A stretch of 19,019 nt of DNA from Ruminococcus flavefaciens (GCA_002310115.1 DBYI01000100.1:1-19019); one strand, 5' to 3'. Counted from the stretch's first letter, positions 5,356 to 12,956 are shown. The notes: generated by a model not told the origin, from the sequence alone. Translations and numbers: made by a program.

Positions 5356-6918
5356 ATGAATTTCAAACGTAAAATTACAGGTATTTTCGCTCTAAGCCTT
5401 GTTGGTGCCCTTTCCATAACAGCTGTTTCAGCGTTCGATAATACCAATGATACCGTCAATGCTGCTACTAAATTTGGCGATATCAACTCTGACGGGTATA
5501 TTGATGCTGTAGATGCTTCTATTATACTAAGCTATTATGCATATTTACAAACTACCGAAGGTACTCCAATGACTTTAGAGAAGTATATGGCCAGAAATGC
5601 TGACAAGACTGAACCTACAACTTCTGATTTATCTAATAAAGACATCAGTCTCAAAACAGGCGGTGACACATTTACTATCGTATCATGGAACCGTGACGAA
5701 GTACCAAGTCTGATTTCAAACTGGACAGGCATTGAAGTAGAAGATGTAATTGAACGTTTGTATTCCGAATCAAACGAAAAAATAACAGCACCATCAGGTG
5801 CAAATATTAACTTTATCAACTTAGGTACCGCTGGAGGATACGCTCCGGAAAGATATGATGAGATGTTCAATCAGGGTGAAGATATAGATGTATACTTAGT
5901 CGAACCATACTGGGCATTAAGGTATATGGATAATGATGCACACTCTGCACCTCTTTCATCTCTTGGAATATCAGAAAACGATATGAACGAATGGTATCCA
6001 TATACTAAGAAACTTGCTCAAAACAGTAAAGGTGTATACAAATCAGTTCCTTATTGCATTGCGCCCGGAGCTTTTGCATACCGTTCAGACCTTGCCGAAA
6101 AGTATCTTGGAGTTACAACTCCCGAAGAAATGCAGACTGCTATAGGAGACTGGAGTAAGTTTTCGAGTTCGGCAAAAACTATTGCTGAAAAAACTGAAGG
6201 GAAAGTGGCTCTTGCTGATAGTATTGCAGGTATGTGGCAGGCATATTCCTGCGGAAGATTTGATTTCATTACAAGCGAGAACAAGTTGAATCTAAGCACG
6301 GATGTAAGATCATTTGCTGATATGGCTAAAGATCTCTGGAAAAGCGGTGGTGTAACAAAGAACAGCCAGTGGAATGATGAGTGGATACAAGCAGGTCAGT
6401 ACGATCAGTGTATGGGATATTTTGTACCTTCATGGGCGTTCTTTTATGGAGAAAGCTTCTTGTATGAATCAACGAATAAACAACCTGGAAAATGGAGTAT
6501 GTGTATAGGACCGCAGGCATACTATTGGGGCGGTAATGATATGCTTGTCAATCCATCGACGGATAATGGTGACGACGCAAGAAGCTTCATTATTTCTTCT
6601 GCTTTTAATTCTGATAATATGAAGCGGTATGCCTGCAATAATATGCCTAATAATATGTCGGTTAATGCGCAGCTGGCAAAGGATAAAACATATTATGATA
6701 CAGATATGTTAGATATACTAAATGGACAGAATTATTATTCAGTTTTGGATCAAAGTGCGAGAAGTATCGATATAAAGAAGTATTCAATTTATGATGATAC
6801 AATTAGTTCTTATATTATAAGTCAAATAAAAGACTCTTATATTGATAAAGGAAAAAACTGGGATGAAACTTTGACAGCAATACAGGATAAAATCAAAAAT
6901 GATTATGATTTGAAATAG
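5356..6918 (+). CDS. Secreted solute-binding-protein-like protein with an N-terminal half dockerin
   Basis: A 520-residue exported protein. The signal peptide (residues 1-26, ending ITAVSA) has no lipobox, so it should be released by signal peptidase I. Residues 40-80 hold one dockerin calcium-loop repeat: FGDINSDGYIDAVDA, ligands D42/N44/D46/D50/D53, then a helix SIILSYYAY and tail TLEKYM. The second repeat of a normal dockerin is missing. From about residue 103 to the end the protein resembles family 1 (sugar-type) extracellular solute-binding proteins: an Asp/Trp-rich core, the strand VYKSVPYCIAPGAFAYRSDL typical of the lobe crossover, and MGYFVPSWAF later. No permease or ATPase gene lies nearby. 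GGAGG 10 bp before the ATG gives a strong start. It is likely a carbohydrate-binding protein on the cell surface or cellulosome. A transport role is unproven. Confidence 0.82.
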   Translation: MNFKRKITGIFALSLVGALSITAVSAFDNTNDTVNAATKFGDINSDGYIDAVDASIILSYYAYLQTTEGTPMTLEKYMARNADKTEPTTSDLSNKDISLKTGGDTFTIVSWNRDEVPSLISNWTGIEVEDVIERLYSESNEKITAPSGANINFINLGTAGGYAPERYDEMFNQGEDIDVYLVEPYWALRYMDNDAHSAPLSSLGISENDMNEWYPYTKKLAQNSKGVYKSVPYCIAPGAFAYRSDLAEKYLGVTTPEEMQTAIGDWSKFSSSAKTIAEKTEGKVALADSIAGMWQAYSCGRFDFITSENKLNLSTDVRSFADMAKDLWKSGGVTKNSQWNDEWIQAGQYDQCMGYFVPSWAFFYGESFLYESTNKQPGKWSMCIGPQAYYWGGNDMLVNPSTDNGDDARSFIISSAFNSDNMKRYACNNMPNNMSVNAQLAKDKTYYDTDMLDILNGQNYYSVLDQSARSIDIKKYSIYDDTISSYIISQIKDSYIDKGKNWDETLTAIQDKIKNDYDLK

Positions 6919-7093
6919 AAACCTAAGGAGTTCGCCGTAATGTATTAGAGTGTTTTTTAGGATTGATACTAAACAGCAATATCAAGGAAATTCTCAAAGG
7001 AGACTTTTGGTCCTGAAAATGTCAATATAAAATGTCTTTTTTCTATAATAACGGATAGAAAAAACAACAGAGTTATAGCAGGGAGGAATCATA

Positions 7094-8095
7094 ATGATAG
7101 TAAAAGAAATAGGCACTATTATAACAGCTGCATTAATGCTTTCGTCAATTCTGAAAGTATTTCCTGTGAATGCTGTAAGTGTAGCTGATAAGGAAATTCT
7201 TAAAGTTGCGATTATTGAGGAAGAAGCACAAGAACTATTTAATGGAAATCGAAATAGTTTTAGTGGTAGTGGGAACGATACCACTGTTTCGGAGAATACT
7301 GCCCCAGAAGAATTACTGACTTTTGAGGAGTTATATGCTTTGGAGGAAGACGAACTGAAGCAGTATTGTTCAGAACATAATCTGACATATAAGAGCAAAG
7401 AAAATGCTGAAGAATGGCTTGCTTTTAGACCTGTGATTTGGGTGAATGTGAAGCTAAATGACTATTTGCTGAAAGGCGAGAGTGATGTGTTTGAAAGTAA
7501 AGATATGGATGCTTTTAATAAAAAAAATTACTATGATTATGACTTTGAGAAGATGACATCAGATTTGAAGATGCCCGAAAAATACTACAAATTCCATGCA
7601 GAAAAAAACGATTTTTCGTACGGTTATTATTCTGAGCATGATGCCGACGGTAATCCTGAGCATACTTATCAAAAATATGCGGCGATATTTATTGAGCCAG
7701 ATCCATCTGTTGCAAATGAGCGATCACTTGTAAGGCTGTACCAACTTATATATGTATGGACACAACAGAATCCGATTGTTTACGGAGGATTAACAATGAT
7801 TTTAGGAAGATCTCCTGACAGTCCGGAAGTTATTGAAGAACTTGATACATTGGGAGATGTTAACTCTGACGGACAGATCGACGCAGTTGATGCTTCTTCA
7901 GTCCTTGCATACTATTCACTTATATCGACTGATCATGAAGGCGGATATGATGCGTTTCAGAAGTTTAATGCAGATGTAAATCAAGACAGATTGATTAATT
8001 CCGTTGATGCATCTAATATTCTTGCGTACTATGCGTATGCTTCAACGAACAAAGCTGACATAATCTCTTTAGAAGCATATATGAAAAATAAATGA
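7094..8095 (+). CDS. Secreted protein of unknown function with a complete C-terminal dockerin
   Basis: A 333-residue exported protein. Residues 1-27 form a signal peptide ending PVNA. Residues about 35-245 match no family I can name. They include an acidic segment resembling LTFEELYALEEDELKQY and a Tyr/Asp-rich middle (YYDYDFEKM, KYYKFHAE). Residues 253-330 are a full type I-like dockerin with two calcium loops: GDVNSDGQIDAVDASSVLAY (D255/N257/D259/D263/D266) and ADVNQDRLINSVDASNILAY (D294/N296/D298/N302/D305). In the second loop Arg replaces the usual Gly after the third ligand. In this family dockerins bind cohesins on scaffoldins, so the protein is probably a cellulosome component. Its strong GGGAGGAAT site decides the start. 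A TATAAT at 7044-7049 may be its -10, but the -35 is poor. It follows the half-dockerin gene in the same orientation. Confidence 0.85.
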   Translation: MIVKEIGTIITAALMLSSILKVFPVNAVSVADKEILKVAIIEEEAQELFNGNRNSFSGSGNDTTVSENTAPEELLTFEELYALEEDELKQYCSEHNLTYKSKENAEEWLAFRPVIWVNVKLNDYLLKGESDVFESKDMDAFNKKNYYDYDFEKMTSDLKMPEKYYKFHAEKNDFSYGYYSEHDADGNPEHTYQKYAAIFIEPDPSVANERSLVRLYQLIYVWTQQNPIVYGGLTMILGRSPDSPEVIEELDTLGDVNSDGQIDAVDASSVLAYYSLISTDHEGGYDAFQKFNADVNQDRLINSVDASNILAYYAYASTNKADIISLEAYMKNK

Positions 8096-8134
8096 AGAGT
8101 CGAGCTTATTTTCGGCTTAATCCTTGACTATAAA

Positions 8135-8206
8135 ATTGGTTAGCAAGAAATCTACGGACTTTGGGGGTTGAGAAATTATTGTGTAGATGTAGCTTCCTAA
8201 ACCAAT
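8135..8206. repeat. Nested inverted repeats in the 8096-8286 intergenic region
   Basis: Outer arms ATTGGTT (8135-8141) and AACCAAT (8200-8206) enclose inner arms ATCTAC (8150-8155) and GTAGAT (8183-8188), so the RNA could fold as a bulged hairpin. No U-tract follows, so a simple terminator is unlikely. Confidence 0.35.
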
Positions 8207-8286
8207 CAATTTGAGTTGCAGTGGGTATTATAGAGTTGTTTCACTCGATTATGAAAGAAAATGGCATACTCTATTATGACGTTGCC

Positions 8287-8315
8287 TTGACAACTATTTT
8301 TAGTCATGTTATACT
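8287..8315 (+). promoter_or_regulatory. SigA promoter for the PH-domain membrane protein
   Basis: TTGACA (8287-8292), 17-bp spacer, TATACT (8310-8315), with the start codon 36 bp downstream. Confidence 0.85.
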
Positions 8316-8351
8316 AATAAAAATGTATTACTTGAAAGGATAAAAAGTACT

Positions 8352-9032
8352 ATGCTGTTGGAATCACAGGTCGGACCGAATGAGCACATTCTCTGGTCCG
8401 GAACAAAAAACAAAAAAGTTTCTGTTATGGAATCAATCTTTAATCCGATGCTGCCATTTGCGTTGATCTGGGGTTTGTTTGATTTTGGAATCATATTTAT
8501 GACGACAAGCACTACACATTCCGGTTCGCATTCTAATGCGAATAAAGGTTTACTGGGATTCATGATTCCATTTTTTCTGTTGCATCTAATGCCGGTATGG
8601 CTGTATCTCGGCGGCGTGCTTACTTCTGCTGCACGCGCGAAAAATACAAACTACTGTGTTACTGATCAGGCAGTTTATATTCAAAGTGGCGTTTTAAATA
8701 CGACCACTGAGCGCATTGCCTATCAGCAGGTGATCTCCGTCGGCACACATCAATCATTTTTTGACAAACGCGCATTTACGGGCGATGTTGTCCTGAAGCT
8801 TGACGAAATTGTGTATGCTGGAAAGAGACGTACTCCGCATCAGCGCGATATAAAGATTGAAAATATTTCGGATTACGAAGATCTTTATCGTTTGATTATG
8901 CAGTATCAGCCGTCGTTTGCCACTGGCATGCCGCAAAACGCGCCGAGAGATATGCGGTCATACATGCAGCAGTACGGTAATCCACCGCAGGACCAGCAGT
9001 ATGATGATTATTCCAACGACAGGCGTTGGTAA
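8352..9032 (+). CDS. Bacterial PH-domain membrane protein (bPH2/YdbS-like)
   Basis: A 226-residue protein. Residues 1-30 are cytoplasmic (GPNEHILWSGTKN, a typical opening of this family). Two membrane segments follow, at about 33-50 and 68-91, separated by a short polar Thr/Ser/His loop. Residues 98-175 are a bacterial pleckstrin-homology domain: NYCVTDQAVYIQSGVLNTTTERIAYQQV, the strand/turn pattern in which a junction after a membrane hairpin reads out 'ITDxRvxxxxG'. The C-terminal 45 residues are Gln/Pro/Asp-rich and likely disordered. Homologues are small membrane proteins of mostly unknown role, some tied to envelope stress. It has its own promoter and an AAAGGA site. The bidirectional terminator at 9155-9190 ends the unit. 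Confidence 0.85.
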   Translation: MLLESQVGPNEHILWSGTKNKKVSVMESIFNPMLPFALIWGLFDFGIIFMTTSTTHSGSHSNANKGLLGFMIPFFLLHLMPVWLYLGGVLTSAARAKNTNYCVTDQAVYIQSGVLNTTTERIAYQQVISVGTHQSFFDKRAFTGDVVLKLDEIVYAGKRRTPHQRDIKIENISDYEDLYRLIMQYQPSFATGMPQNAPRDMRSYMQQYGNPPQDQQYDDYSNDRRW

Positions 9033-9154
9033 TATTTATAGAGCTACTTGTATTGTAATGGTAGTAGAGAAATAATCTCACTGAATTTAACGGCGAAGCC
9101 TCCTATTGGAAACTAACAGGTTATCAAGTTATTTATTAAATAAGAAAAAAATGT

Positions 9155-9190
9155 AAACAAGCGTTCTTTATGTATGAGGAACGCTTGTTT
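9155..9190. terminator. Bidirectional intrinsic terminator between convergent genes
   Basis: A 13-bp stem (AAACAAGCGTTCT / GGAACGCTTGTTT, last pair G-T) with a 10-nt loop. T-runs lie on both sides: TTTT on the plus strand, and CATTTTTTTC beyond the stem on the minus strand. Confidence 0.85.
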
Positions 9191-9212
9191 TAATGATGAC
9201 ATTATTAATTAG

Positions 9213-9244
9213 AAAGGACTTCACAGATTAACTGGAAGTCCTTT
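9213..9244 (-). terminator. Second hairpin just after the lipoprotein gene
   Basis: A 10-bp stem AAAGGACTTC / GAAGTCCTTT, 9 bp beyond the minus-strand stop codon. Its minus-strand U-tract is weak and it may back up the stronger hairpin at 9155-9190. Confidence 0.6.
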
Positions 9245-9253
9245 TATAGTTTA

Positions 9254-10546
9254 TTATTTCTTCTTGGATGGTTCTGTGTACTTGCCAGCCTTGAAGTCCT
9301 TTATAGTATCTTCAGTAAGGTCGTTATCCATGCCTAGGATATAGAGTGAGTCGTTCAAACGGCCCTTGAGTTCTTTTTCATATGACTTCTTGTCAGTAGT
9401 TTCACCGTTGAGCTTATACACTACCTCTGCATTTTCATCTTGGCTCTTGGCGTTTTCGCTGTCACCGTAACTGAAGACTTGTACAAGCTTGTAGTTTTCC
9501 TCAAAGGTATAGATACTTCCTGCTGTGTAGCTAGGACTATCTACCTTTGAATAGATCTCTTTAGCTTTTTCGTCATATCCGATAGTACCTTCTGAGTTTC
9601 CAAAACTTCCTATAGGAACAGGACAACCATTCCATGAGAACATCTGAACATAAGGAGCATAGTGATAAGCTCCTGAAATGAATAGTTCGGGGATATCGTC
9701 ACCGTTTATATCCATAAGAGAGAAATGATTGTTGTCATTTTCTTTTTTGGTTTTGAGATAGTCGGTGAGTATAGCCGCAAAAGCGTCTTTCCAGTTGTCG
9801 TATTCACCGAGAGCAGCCTTTATAACATCGTCATCGAAGCTGTGATCTTCACCGATATCCTTTGTAAAGCCAGAGAGAAAATGGTTATAGTCCTCTACGA
9901 ATTTTTCCTCAGTAACAAATACTCCGTCCTCCTTGACTGCAAGGTTTGAACGTTGGAACGAGCCTACGTTGGCCAGGGCTTTACCCTTGAGGCGGTAGAG
10001 CTGTATATTCATTACCTGTATATCGTCACGTGTTCTTGTGGTAGTTATAAGGCTTCTGTCCATTACGTAATTAAGCATTTCACACTCAGTAATCGGGTCA
10101 AACTGAGTATAGAGTCCATTGCTGACGGTTTTTATGAGATAGGTCTTATTTCCTGTCTGACCATAGGAGATAACGAGTTCTGGAACAAAGTCGTCGTTGA
10201 CGTCATATATGGTGAAACGAGCTGTATCGTCATATTTGTCTGATTTTTTGAATTCATTGAGAGCATCACGGTAAATTTTCGCCCAATCAAGATTGGAAAC
10301 GGTGGTCATATCCTTGGTATTACCTGTTACAGGCATTTCCGAGGGATCAAGATCAAGTACAGGATCCGTAGGTGCAGGCTCGGTAGGAGCTGTAGTTTCA
10401 GTGGTATCATCAATATTGCCCGTTGCATCCGCAACAGTAGTTACATCGTTAGAATTAGTGTTATTATTATCGGTTTTTCCACTGTTTTTGTCTGAACAGC
10501 CGCAAAGCAACGCTGTTATACATAGTAAAGCTGTAAGCTTTTTCAT
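9254..10546 (-). CDS. Lipoprotein with two DxNxDxxPEL calcium-loop-like repeats, unknown function
   Basis: A 430-residue exported lipoprotein: signal MKKLTALLCITALLCGC with lipidated Cys17, then a Thr/Asp/Pro-rich linker (residues 20-80). The rest is an internal duplication. Each half starts with a helical segment (DWAKIYRDALNEFKK at 87-101; NWKDAFAAILTDYL at 251-264). It continues into a calcium-loop-like strand: FTIYDVNDDFVPELVIS (111-127) and FSLMDINGDDIPELFIS (275-291). DxNxDxxPEL loops of this kind resemble FG-GAP/VCBS-type repeats, and similar 'WK..Y..(L/I)' lipoproteins are frequent in gut Clostridia. No enzyme motif is visible. A perfect GGAGGT site precedes the ATG. Monocistronic, with its own promoter and terminators. 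Confidence 0.8.
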   Translation of the reverse strand: MKKLTALLCITALLCGCSDKNSGKTDNNNTNSNDVTTVADATGNIDDTTETTAPTEPAPTDPVLDLDPSEMPVTGNTKDMTTVSNLDWAKIYRDALNEFKKSDKYDDTARFTIYDVNDDFVPELVISYGQTGNKTYLIKTVSNGLYTQFDPITECEMLNYVMDRSLITTTRTRDDIQVMNIQLYRLKGKALANVGSFQRSNLAVKEDGVFVTEEKFVEDYNHFLSGFTKDIGEDHSFDDDVIKAALGEYDNWKDAFAAILTDYLKTKKENDNNHFSLMDINGDDIPELFISGAYHYAPYVQMFSWNGCPVPIGSFGNSEGTIGYDEKAKEIYSKVDSPSYTAGSIYTFEENYKLVQVFSYGDSENAKSQDENAEVVYKLNGETTDKKSYEKELKGRLNDSLYILGMDNDLTEDTIKDFKAGKYTEPSKKK

Positions 10547-10582
10547 AATTTGACCTCCAATGATATTTTATACGTTGTATGT

Positions 10583-10611
10583 ATTATATCATATTTTCCT
10601 TTATTTGTCAT
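10583..10611 (-). promoter_or_regulatory. SigA promoter for the repeat lipoprotein
   Basis: On the minus strand ATGACA (10606-10611), 17-bp spacer, TATAAT (10583-10588), with the start codon 36 bp downstream. Confidence 0.8.
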
Positions 10612-10695
10612 CACACTTATTGCGATTTTCGTTTATTTTTCATTTTTCTGTATTACTTATGATATCTTCGTGATAATTTGTGATTGAACAATAAA

Positions 10696-10722
10696 CTCCC
10701 CCGTACATTGAATACGGGGGAG
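10696..10722 (-). terminator. Terminator of the PadR operon
   Basis: A perfect 10-bp GC-rich stem CTCCCCCGTA / TACGGGGGAG with a 7-nt loop lies 9 bp after the stop of the last gene. On the minus strand it is followed by TTTATTGTT. Confidence 0.85.
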
Positions 10723-10731
10723 AAAACTATA

Positions 10732-10932
10732 TCATGTTTCTTGTGTGATCTCAGTGGAGTTATCGAGCTCAAGCCCCGAAACAACGGCGCATAGTTTTCT
10801 GACAGTGCCATTGTCGAACTCGATTGTAACGACGGTATCACCGCCGAGTGGCAGGGTGTCGATCACAGTCCCCTTGCCGAAAAGGCGGTGTTTAACGCGG
10901 TCGCCTTTTTTTATTTCATCATTTACGGACAT
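10732..10932 (-). CDS. Stand-alone UvrD/PcrA C-terminal (Tudor-like) domain protein
   Basis: A 66-residue soluble protein. Residues 8-57 (KKGDRVKHRLFGKGTVIDT..., VTIEFDNGTVRKLCA...LEL) match the small beta-barrel found at the C-terminus of UvrD/PcrA helicases, where it binds RNA polymerase. Here it is a whole gene with no helicase. It begins 5 bp after the DUF4097 gene stop and has an AGGGA site, so it is the fourth gene of the PadR operon. It may contact RNA polymerase or nucleic acid, but this is inference from the fold. It could also be a decayed remnant kept by chance. Confidence 0.75.
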   Translation of the reverse strand: MSVNDEIKKGDRVKHRLFGKGTVIDTLPLGGDTVVTIEFDNGTVRKLCAVVSGLELDNSTEITQET

Positions 10933-10937
10933 AGCAG

Positions 10938-11798
10938 TTATCCCTGATTGTAATATACGTTTGCTGCACCGATGCCTGTGTCAACATCAAGCTTGTACTT
11001 TCCAACCTTATAATCGAAGTCCTCCTTGGGGTTGGTAAGTCTGAATGTCATTTCGCCAACTCCGCCATCAGCGTCGATGTCACCGTTGATTGTTCCTATG
11101 AATTCGAACTCGCCAACTCCCTGATCGGCATCTATACCACCGAGAACTCCGCTGATATTAACATCTCCTGCACCACCATCGATAGTGAATTTGCCCTCGC
11201 AGTTTATATTTGTGATGTTGACCTCGCCTGCACCACAGTTGAAATCGCCTATGCTGCACTTGATATTATTTAGGTTAACCTCGCCAGCGCCGCAGTCAAC
11301 ATTTAATTTGCGGCAAAGAATATCGGAAACTGTAGTTTCACCTGCGCCAAGTTCGAGAATAAAGCTGTTGTATTCCTTATTCGGGAGGAGAATCTTTATA
11401 GTCGTTTCGTCACTTTCATCTTTCCAGAAATCCACAAGATTATGAAGTCTAATTTTCTTTTTGGAGTGATATGTGCGAAAAGTGCCGTTTTTGACGTCTG
11501 CACCAAAGCCTTCGGGAACATTCTTAGCGTCAACGTATATATTGTTGTCTTCGCTTGGTTCTATCTTGAGGTCAGCCCAAGCTATATCCATATTAAGATT
11601 CTGGACATCGGAAGCGCTGAAGCTTTCGTTGTAGTCCGTAAGATGTAGGCTGGCCTTTGAACCGAATATTCTGAAAAGTGAGTATCCAATTAAAAATAGT
11701 ATAAGACCGACTAGTATGCAGATGATTCCTGCCGTGATGCCGTTGCTTTTCTTCTGAGGAGCTACCTGAACTCCCTGTGTTACATCATTCTCATACAT
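10938..11798 (-). CDS. DUF4097-family membrane-anchored beta-helix protein (LiaG-like)
   Basis: A 286-residue protein. Residues 1-20 are cytoplasmic, 21-45 one membrane helix (ITAGIICILVGLILFLIGYSLF), and the rest lies outside the membrane. From about 150 to 280 it has at least seven short repeats with a GAGE(V/T) or GVGE core (GAGETTV, GAGEVNL, GAGEVNI, GAGDVNI, GVGEFEF, GVGEMTF, GIGAANV). This is the right-handed beta-solenoid pattern of DUF4097, found with PadR and DUF1700 proteins and in envelope-stress loci. Its ATG overlaps the stop of the DUF1700 gene by 8 bp (ATGTATGA), so translation is likely coupled. Precise function unknown; an envelope sensor or scaffold is the usual guess. Confidence 0.88.
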   Translation of the reverse strand: MYENDVTQGVQVAPQKKSNGITAGIICILVGLILFLIGYSLFRIFGSKASLHLTDYNESFSASDVQNLNMDIAWADLKIEPSEDNNIYVDAKNVPEGFGADVKNGTFRTYHSKKKIRLHNLVDFWKDESDETTIKILLPNKEYNSFILELGAGETTVSDILCRKLNVDCGAGEVNLNNIKCSIGDFNCGAGEVNITNINCEGKFTIDGGAGDVNISGVLGGIDADQGVGEFEFIGTINGDIDADGGVGEMTFRLTNPKEDFDYKVGKYKLDVDTGIGAANVYYNQG

Positions 11799-12435
11799 TT
11801 TCTTTATCTCCTTTTTTGAAAAGTCTCATTATCCAGTTCCAGAAGCGTTTTATTGCTCTGCCGCAGGCAGGTATAAAAGCGTTGAATGCTGGTTTGCAGA
11901 TAATAATAACTATACCCGTTACGATAAGACCTAAGCCAATGAACATCAGCGCTAGGAACGGCGACTCAAATATAGTAACCAAGCCGCCTGCGATGAGGGA
12001 TACAGCTGTCACAGCAGCAGCAAAAACCAGTGAACATATAACTACTATGAGAGCAAACAGCAGTGAGCATATAACGATAAGTACAGGGAGCCATATGGGG
12101 AAGGTGAGTACACCTATGATTATTCTAAGTGCCCAAGTGCCTCCTGATGTCTTTTTTACGGGATTAGCTGCTGTGTTATTATTGAAGTTCTGTCCGTCCG
12201 CGTTCTGAGGAGGCATAACGGGAGCAGGATTGATGTGAATACCGCTTTCACGAAGTATATTTACTGCGACATCCTCGGGCAATCCCATAGAAGCTGCAGT
12301 TTCTTCTTCCTTTCCGAAACCTGCATCGAGGAAAACTTCCTCGTAATAAGTCAGGGCGTCGTTGATATCCTCTTTTGAAAGGCCGCCTTTTTCAAGGCTG
12401 TTCCTTAATCTTGTAAGAAATTCAAGTTTGTTCAT
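11791..12435 (-). CDS. DUF1700 / HAAS-domain integral membrane protein
   Basis: A 214-residue protein. Residues 1-65 are the HAAS/DUF1700 helical domain (MNKLEFLTRLRNSLEKGGLSKEDINDALTYYEEVFLDA..., then GLPEDVAVNILRES). A Pro/Asn linker follows, then several membrane helices (about 115-200: ALRIIIGVLTFPIWLPVLIV, LFALIVVICSLVFAA, IFIGLGLIVTGIVIII-like) and a basic tail. I start at 12435 (MNKLEF) because GGGAG lies 10 bp before it; a start 18 bp upstream would place that site inside the protein. The start overlaps the PadR stop by 14 bp. HAAS proteins are encoded with PadR regulators across Firmicutes and probably transmit an envelope signal together with the DUF4097 partner. Confidence 0.88.
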   Translation of the reverse strand: MNKLEFLTRLRNSLEKGGLSKEDINDALTYYEEVFLDAGFGKEEETAASMGLPEDVAVNILRESGIHINPAPVMPPQNADGQNFNNNTAANPVKKTSGGTWALRIIIGVLTFPIWLPVLIVICSLLFALIVVICSLVFAAAVTAVSLIAGGLVTIFESPFLALMFIGLGLIVTGIVIIICKPAFNAFIPACGRAIKRFWNWIMRLFKKGDKENV

Positions 12436-12754
12436 TATTTTCAGCTCCCTCATTCAATAAAATACTGTCGATCTTTTTCTTATGGCTTCGCCATTCCTCA
12501 CGATATTCCTCAAGAGAATTGTTACCCTGAGAAGTGATACGGTAGTATCGTCTGTTCCTGCCCATGAACTCCTTGTCGTATGTTTCAAGAAGCTCGTTTT
12601 TCTGTAATCGTCTGAGGACGGGGTAGAGAGTTGATTCGGAAATGTCCACAGCCTTACGTAGGTATTGGGTTATCTCGTAGCCGTAGGTGTCATTGTTCTG
12701 AACGATAGAGAGCACCATTGCATCGAGAAGCCCAGCATTTATAGAAAAACCCAT
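12422..12754 (-). CDS. PadR-family transcriptional regulator
   Basis: A 110-residue protein: a PadR winged helix-turn-helix. LLDAMVLSIVQNNDTYGYEI is helix 1 to 2, SESTLYPVLRRLQKNELLE (about 40-58) the recognition helix, and RRYYRITSQG (about 68-77) the wing. The short C-terminal helix is that of PadR subfamily 2. Such proteins usually repress their own operon as dimers on an AT-rich palindrome. Here a 29-bp perfect palindrome covers its own promoter, which supports autoregulation. AAAGGAG lies 7 bp before the ATG. It heads the operon PadR, DUF1700, DUF4097, Tudor-like protein. Confidence 0.93.
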   Translation of the reverse strand: MGFSINAGLLDAMVLSIVQNNDTYGYEITQYLRKAVDISESTLYPVLRRLQKNELLETYDKEFMGRNRRYYRITSQGNNSLEEYREEWRSHKKKIDSILLNEGAENNEQT

Positions 12755-12811
12755 AGTGCAGCTCCTTTCCTAAAAGATATAATATTTTAGCGCTTGTAAT
12801 ATCTAAGCTCT

Positions 12812-12840
12812 AACAATATTATACGACGTATAATATTGTT
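12812..12840. promoter_or_regulatory. Probable PadR operator: perfect 29-bp palindrome
   Basis: AACAATATTATACG and its exact reverse complement CGTATAATATTGTT flank one central base. It covers the whole spacer and the -10 box of the PadR promoter, so a bound dimer should block RNA polymerase directly. The identity of the binding protein is inferred from position. Confidence 0.8.
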
Positions 12841-12846
12841 TGTCAA
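12818..12846 (-). promoter_or_regulatory. Consensus SigA promoter of the PadR operon
   Basis: On the minus strand TTGACA (12841-12846), 17-bp spacer, TATAAT (12818-12823), both perfect. The start codon is 63 bp downstream of the -10. Confidence 0.92.
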
Positions 12847-12858
12847 TACAATATTGTA
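12847..12858. promoter_or_regulatory. Second palindrome TACAATATTGTA, probable auxiliary operator
   Basis: This perfect 12-bp palindrome shares ACAATATT with the 29-bp operator and lies just upstream of the -35 box. It may be a second PadR site. Confidence 0.5.
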
Positions 12859-12930
12859 GATTCTAAGCAAGACTGTGCATTTGCACAAATAAAACTGATA
12901 CAAGCAACTTTCAATTATTGAAACATAACA

Positions 12931-12956
12931 AAAGAGCCCGCCTGGGCGGACTCTTT
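12931..12956 (-). terminator. Terminator of the ECF sigma / PASTA operon
   Basis: AAAGAG-CCGCC pairs with GGCGG-CTCTTT with one C-A mismatch and a 2-nt apex. On the minus strand CTCTTTTGTT follows. It lies 64 bp beyond the stop at 13021. Confidence 0.75.

Noticed and set aside
5356..8095. ABC transporter operon around the solute-binding-like protein
   Set aside because: No permease or ATPase gene occurs in the window, and the neighbour is an unrelated dockerin protein.
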